Shown: in pieces, positions 62,773 to 64,000 of the stretch
How positions within the stretch are numbered: position 1 is the stretch's first letter
How the letters are laid out: each line of letters opens with the position of its first letter
Assembly (NCBI GenBank): GCA_964469265.1
Contig: CAYXYF010000009.1
Span: forward strand, 1-64,000
Reading direction: 5' to 3'
DNA from: JAEYZS01 sp964469265
GTDB lineage: Bacteria; Bdellovibrionota; Bdellovibrionia; Bdellovibrionales; JAEYZS01
Length of the DNA stretch: 64,000 bases
Notes under the pieces: generated by a model
The model's input: the letters and a program-made list of their open reading frames with translations, nothing else
Told to the model about the DNA's origin: nothing
Databases searched by the model: none
Made by a program: the position numbers and the translations under genes

Positions 62773-63494
62773 AAAAACTTACACTTTTAACATTGATCCT
62801 TTCGGTAGCATTCTCATCAGCGGCGTTTGCATCTCAAAAGAAATCACTTAAAAAAGATTTTGCAACCCTTGGTGATAATAAAGTTTTTGCTGAAAGAGTA
62901 AAAAATATCAGCCAAGATAAAAAAGTTCGAATTGTTCAGAACAGAATTGTGGACCTGCATAACCGCTTTGAACTCGCTGGTACTTATGGTTATAGCGCTG
63001 GCGGAGATAGTTATGTTACAACACAGCACCTTGGCGGAATACTGGATTTTCACTTCAGTCCAAGATTTGCCGTTGGCGTACGGTATCAACACTATTTCAA
63101 TGAACTAACGAATGAAGGAAAAGCTCAATACGATGCTGCACGAAGAGCTCAAGCCATTGACCCTGCTGCTGCCAACCAAGTTCCTGATGTGGACTTCCCT
63201 GAAAATGTTGGTCTGGTGACATTCACCTATTCTCCCATTTACGGTAAACTAAATCTTTTTGATATGAGTGTGGCACATTTTGATATTTACACTCTTGCAG
63301 GATATGGAAAAATGATTCTTAATTCTGGAGAATCAGATGTTCTAACAGCAGGCCTTGGAATGGGAATATGGGTCACTCAGAACTTTTCAGCTCGCCTTGA
63401 AGCTCGATATGAAGCTTATCAAGACTTAATTGGTACCTATAACAGAAGTCAAAATAATATCCAAGGCATGCTCGCTGTCGGTATTTTATTATGA
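62769..63494 (+). CDS. Outer-membrane beta-barrel protein (GltA/GltB-like)
   Basis: A 241-residue exported protein (signal peptide 1-22, AFA-S). From residue 60 on it has alternating amphipathic strands: FELAGTYGYSAGGDSYVTTQ, LGGILDFHFSPRFAVGVRYQ, GLGMGIWVTQNFSARLEARY, with a terminal hydrophobic strand GMLAVGILL. This resembles the myxobacterial outer-membrane barrel (OMP_myx_plus) seen with Glt systems. It overlaps both neighbours by ATGA (62769-62772 and 63491-63494), so all three are co-translated. Confidence 0.8.
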   Translation: MKKLTLLTLILSVAFSSAAFASQKKSLKKDFATLGDNKVFAERVKNISQDKKVRIVQNRIVDLHNRFELAGTYGYSAGGDSYVTTQHLGGILDFHFSPRFAVGVRYQHYFNELTNEGKAQYDAARRAQAIDPAAANQVPDVDFPENVGLVTFTYSPIYGKLNLFDMSVAHFDIYTLAGYGKMILNSGESDVLTAGLGMGIWVTQNFSARLEARYEAYQDLIGTYNRSQNNIQGMLAVGILL

Positions 63495-64000
63495 TAAAGT
63501 ATTTTGTACTCTACATTCTGCTTGGTCTTGCTATCATTAGCGGATCATCAACTGTTGCGGAAGCTAAGGCTTCTAAAAAAACAGTTCAGTCTGAAGATCT
63601 TAAAAACCTCAATAAAGCTCGAAAGCTTTACGGACAGAATAAATTAGTTGATGCTATCGAGTACTATGCGAAGGTTTCTAAAACTTCTGACTATTGGGTG
63701 GAGTCTGTAGAAGAAAAGGCATGGGCTTACACCAGACAAAAAGATTATGACAAAGCTCTTGCAGCACTGAAGTCTATTTTTAACCCCGTCTTTGCGCCTT
63801 TTATCGGTCCTGAAACCTATGTGCTAAGTGCATATTTAGATCTTAGAATATGCAATTACAAAGGCGCATTTGACAAGATTGCTTTATTTAAAGCCGAAAT
63901 GCTTCCTCGAGTAGAAGCTCTAGAAGATATCGTAAATAACCCAAAATCTGAATTTGTTGCCCATTGGGTAAACCGATTTGCAAAAGAAGATATTAAAAGT
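63491..64000 (+). CDS. TPR protein of the gliding cluster (partial at window end)
   Basis: A partial gene starting at ATG 63491, overlapping the barrel gene's stop (ATGA), and open to the last base (170 codons seen). It begins with a signal peptide (about residues 1-26) and then TPR-type helices (LNKARKLYGQNKLVDAIEYY, VEEKAWAYTRQKDYDKALAA). It is the probable GltC/GltE-like periplasmic scaffold protein, and the cluster continues beyond the window. Confidence 0.7.
   Translation, partial: MIKYFVLYILLGLAIISGSSTVAEAKASKKTVQSEDLKNLNKARKLYGQNKLVDAIEYYAKVSKTSDYWVESVEEKAWAYTRQKDYDKALAALKSIFNPVFAPFIGPETYVLSAYLDLRICNYKGAFDKIALFKAEMLPRVEALEDIVNNPKSEFVAHWVNRFAKEDIKS

Noticed and set aside
1..64000. tRNA, rRNA, CRISPR arrays, transposases or prophage genes
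   Set aside because: No T-loop consensus in an intergenic cloverleaf setting, no regular spacer repeats, and no transposase or phage structural protein among the frames I read.

Overview
The window looks like a chromosome segment from an AT-rich member of the Bdellovibrionota (Bdellovibrio-like, formerly Deltaproteobacteria). This is inferred from gene content: an Agl/Glt-type gliding-motility cluster, many small Sec-exported proteins of unknown family, a B12-dependent ribonucleotide reductase, a membrane pyrophosphatase, and a LexA gene preceded by a non-enterobacterial box. It is draft sequence, with a 100-N scaffold gap at 6811-6910 inside a lipoate-ligase gene. I found no tRNA, rRNA, CRISPR array, insertion sequence or prophage.

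Layout: 1-8.1 kb holds housekeeping genes (rRNA methyltransferase, RRM RNA-binding protein, lipoate ligase, TRIC channel), several secreted proteins (one resembling protein-glutaminases) and an internally deleted ygiD-like dioxygenase. 8.1-15 kb holds an HNH/HRDC protein, a MoxR-DUF58-transglutaminase operon and a secreted c-type cytochrome. 15-22 kb is a minus-strand respiratory operon: a 55-aa membrane peptide, a CuA subunit II, a heme-copper subunit I in which the usual helix-VI tyrosine position is Gln, a SCO protein, a cytochrome b/ferredoxin/MvhD fusion, and a second, degenerate subunit I. 22-28 kb holds PhoX, a Cys-repeat secreted protein and HppA. 28-34 kb is a second minus-strand operon: nirK (with a fused cytochrome c), nirV, sco, copA and a His-rich periplasmic protein, divergent from nrdJ. 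36-47 kb is mostly housekeeping (ABC-F, DJ-1, CvfB-like, TruC, PQQ-type dehydrogenase, AbgT transporter, radical SAM, LexA, ferritin-like). 47-55 kb is accessory: secreted unknowns including a tandem trio, an HD-like protein, an SDR, and a barrel-like protein with a histone-H1-like tail. 55-64 kb is the gliding-motility cluster, cut by the window end.

How the parts fit: nirK makes NO from nitrite, and the subunit I at 19388-21118 keeps every heme and CuB histidine but lacks the oxidase tyrosine, as in heme-copper NO reductases. Both operons carry the same FNR/DNR-like palindrome, TATGAY-N4-RTCATA, in their upstream regions (21950-21965 and 33957-33972). My main inference is a coregulated nitrite-to-N2O module whose reductase is an unusual CuA-containing NOR with a novel cytochrome b/Fe-S/MvhD fusion partner. 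Copper delivery would come from two SCO proteins and CopA. Function is inferred from sequence motifs only.
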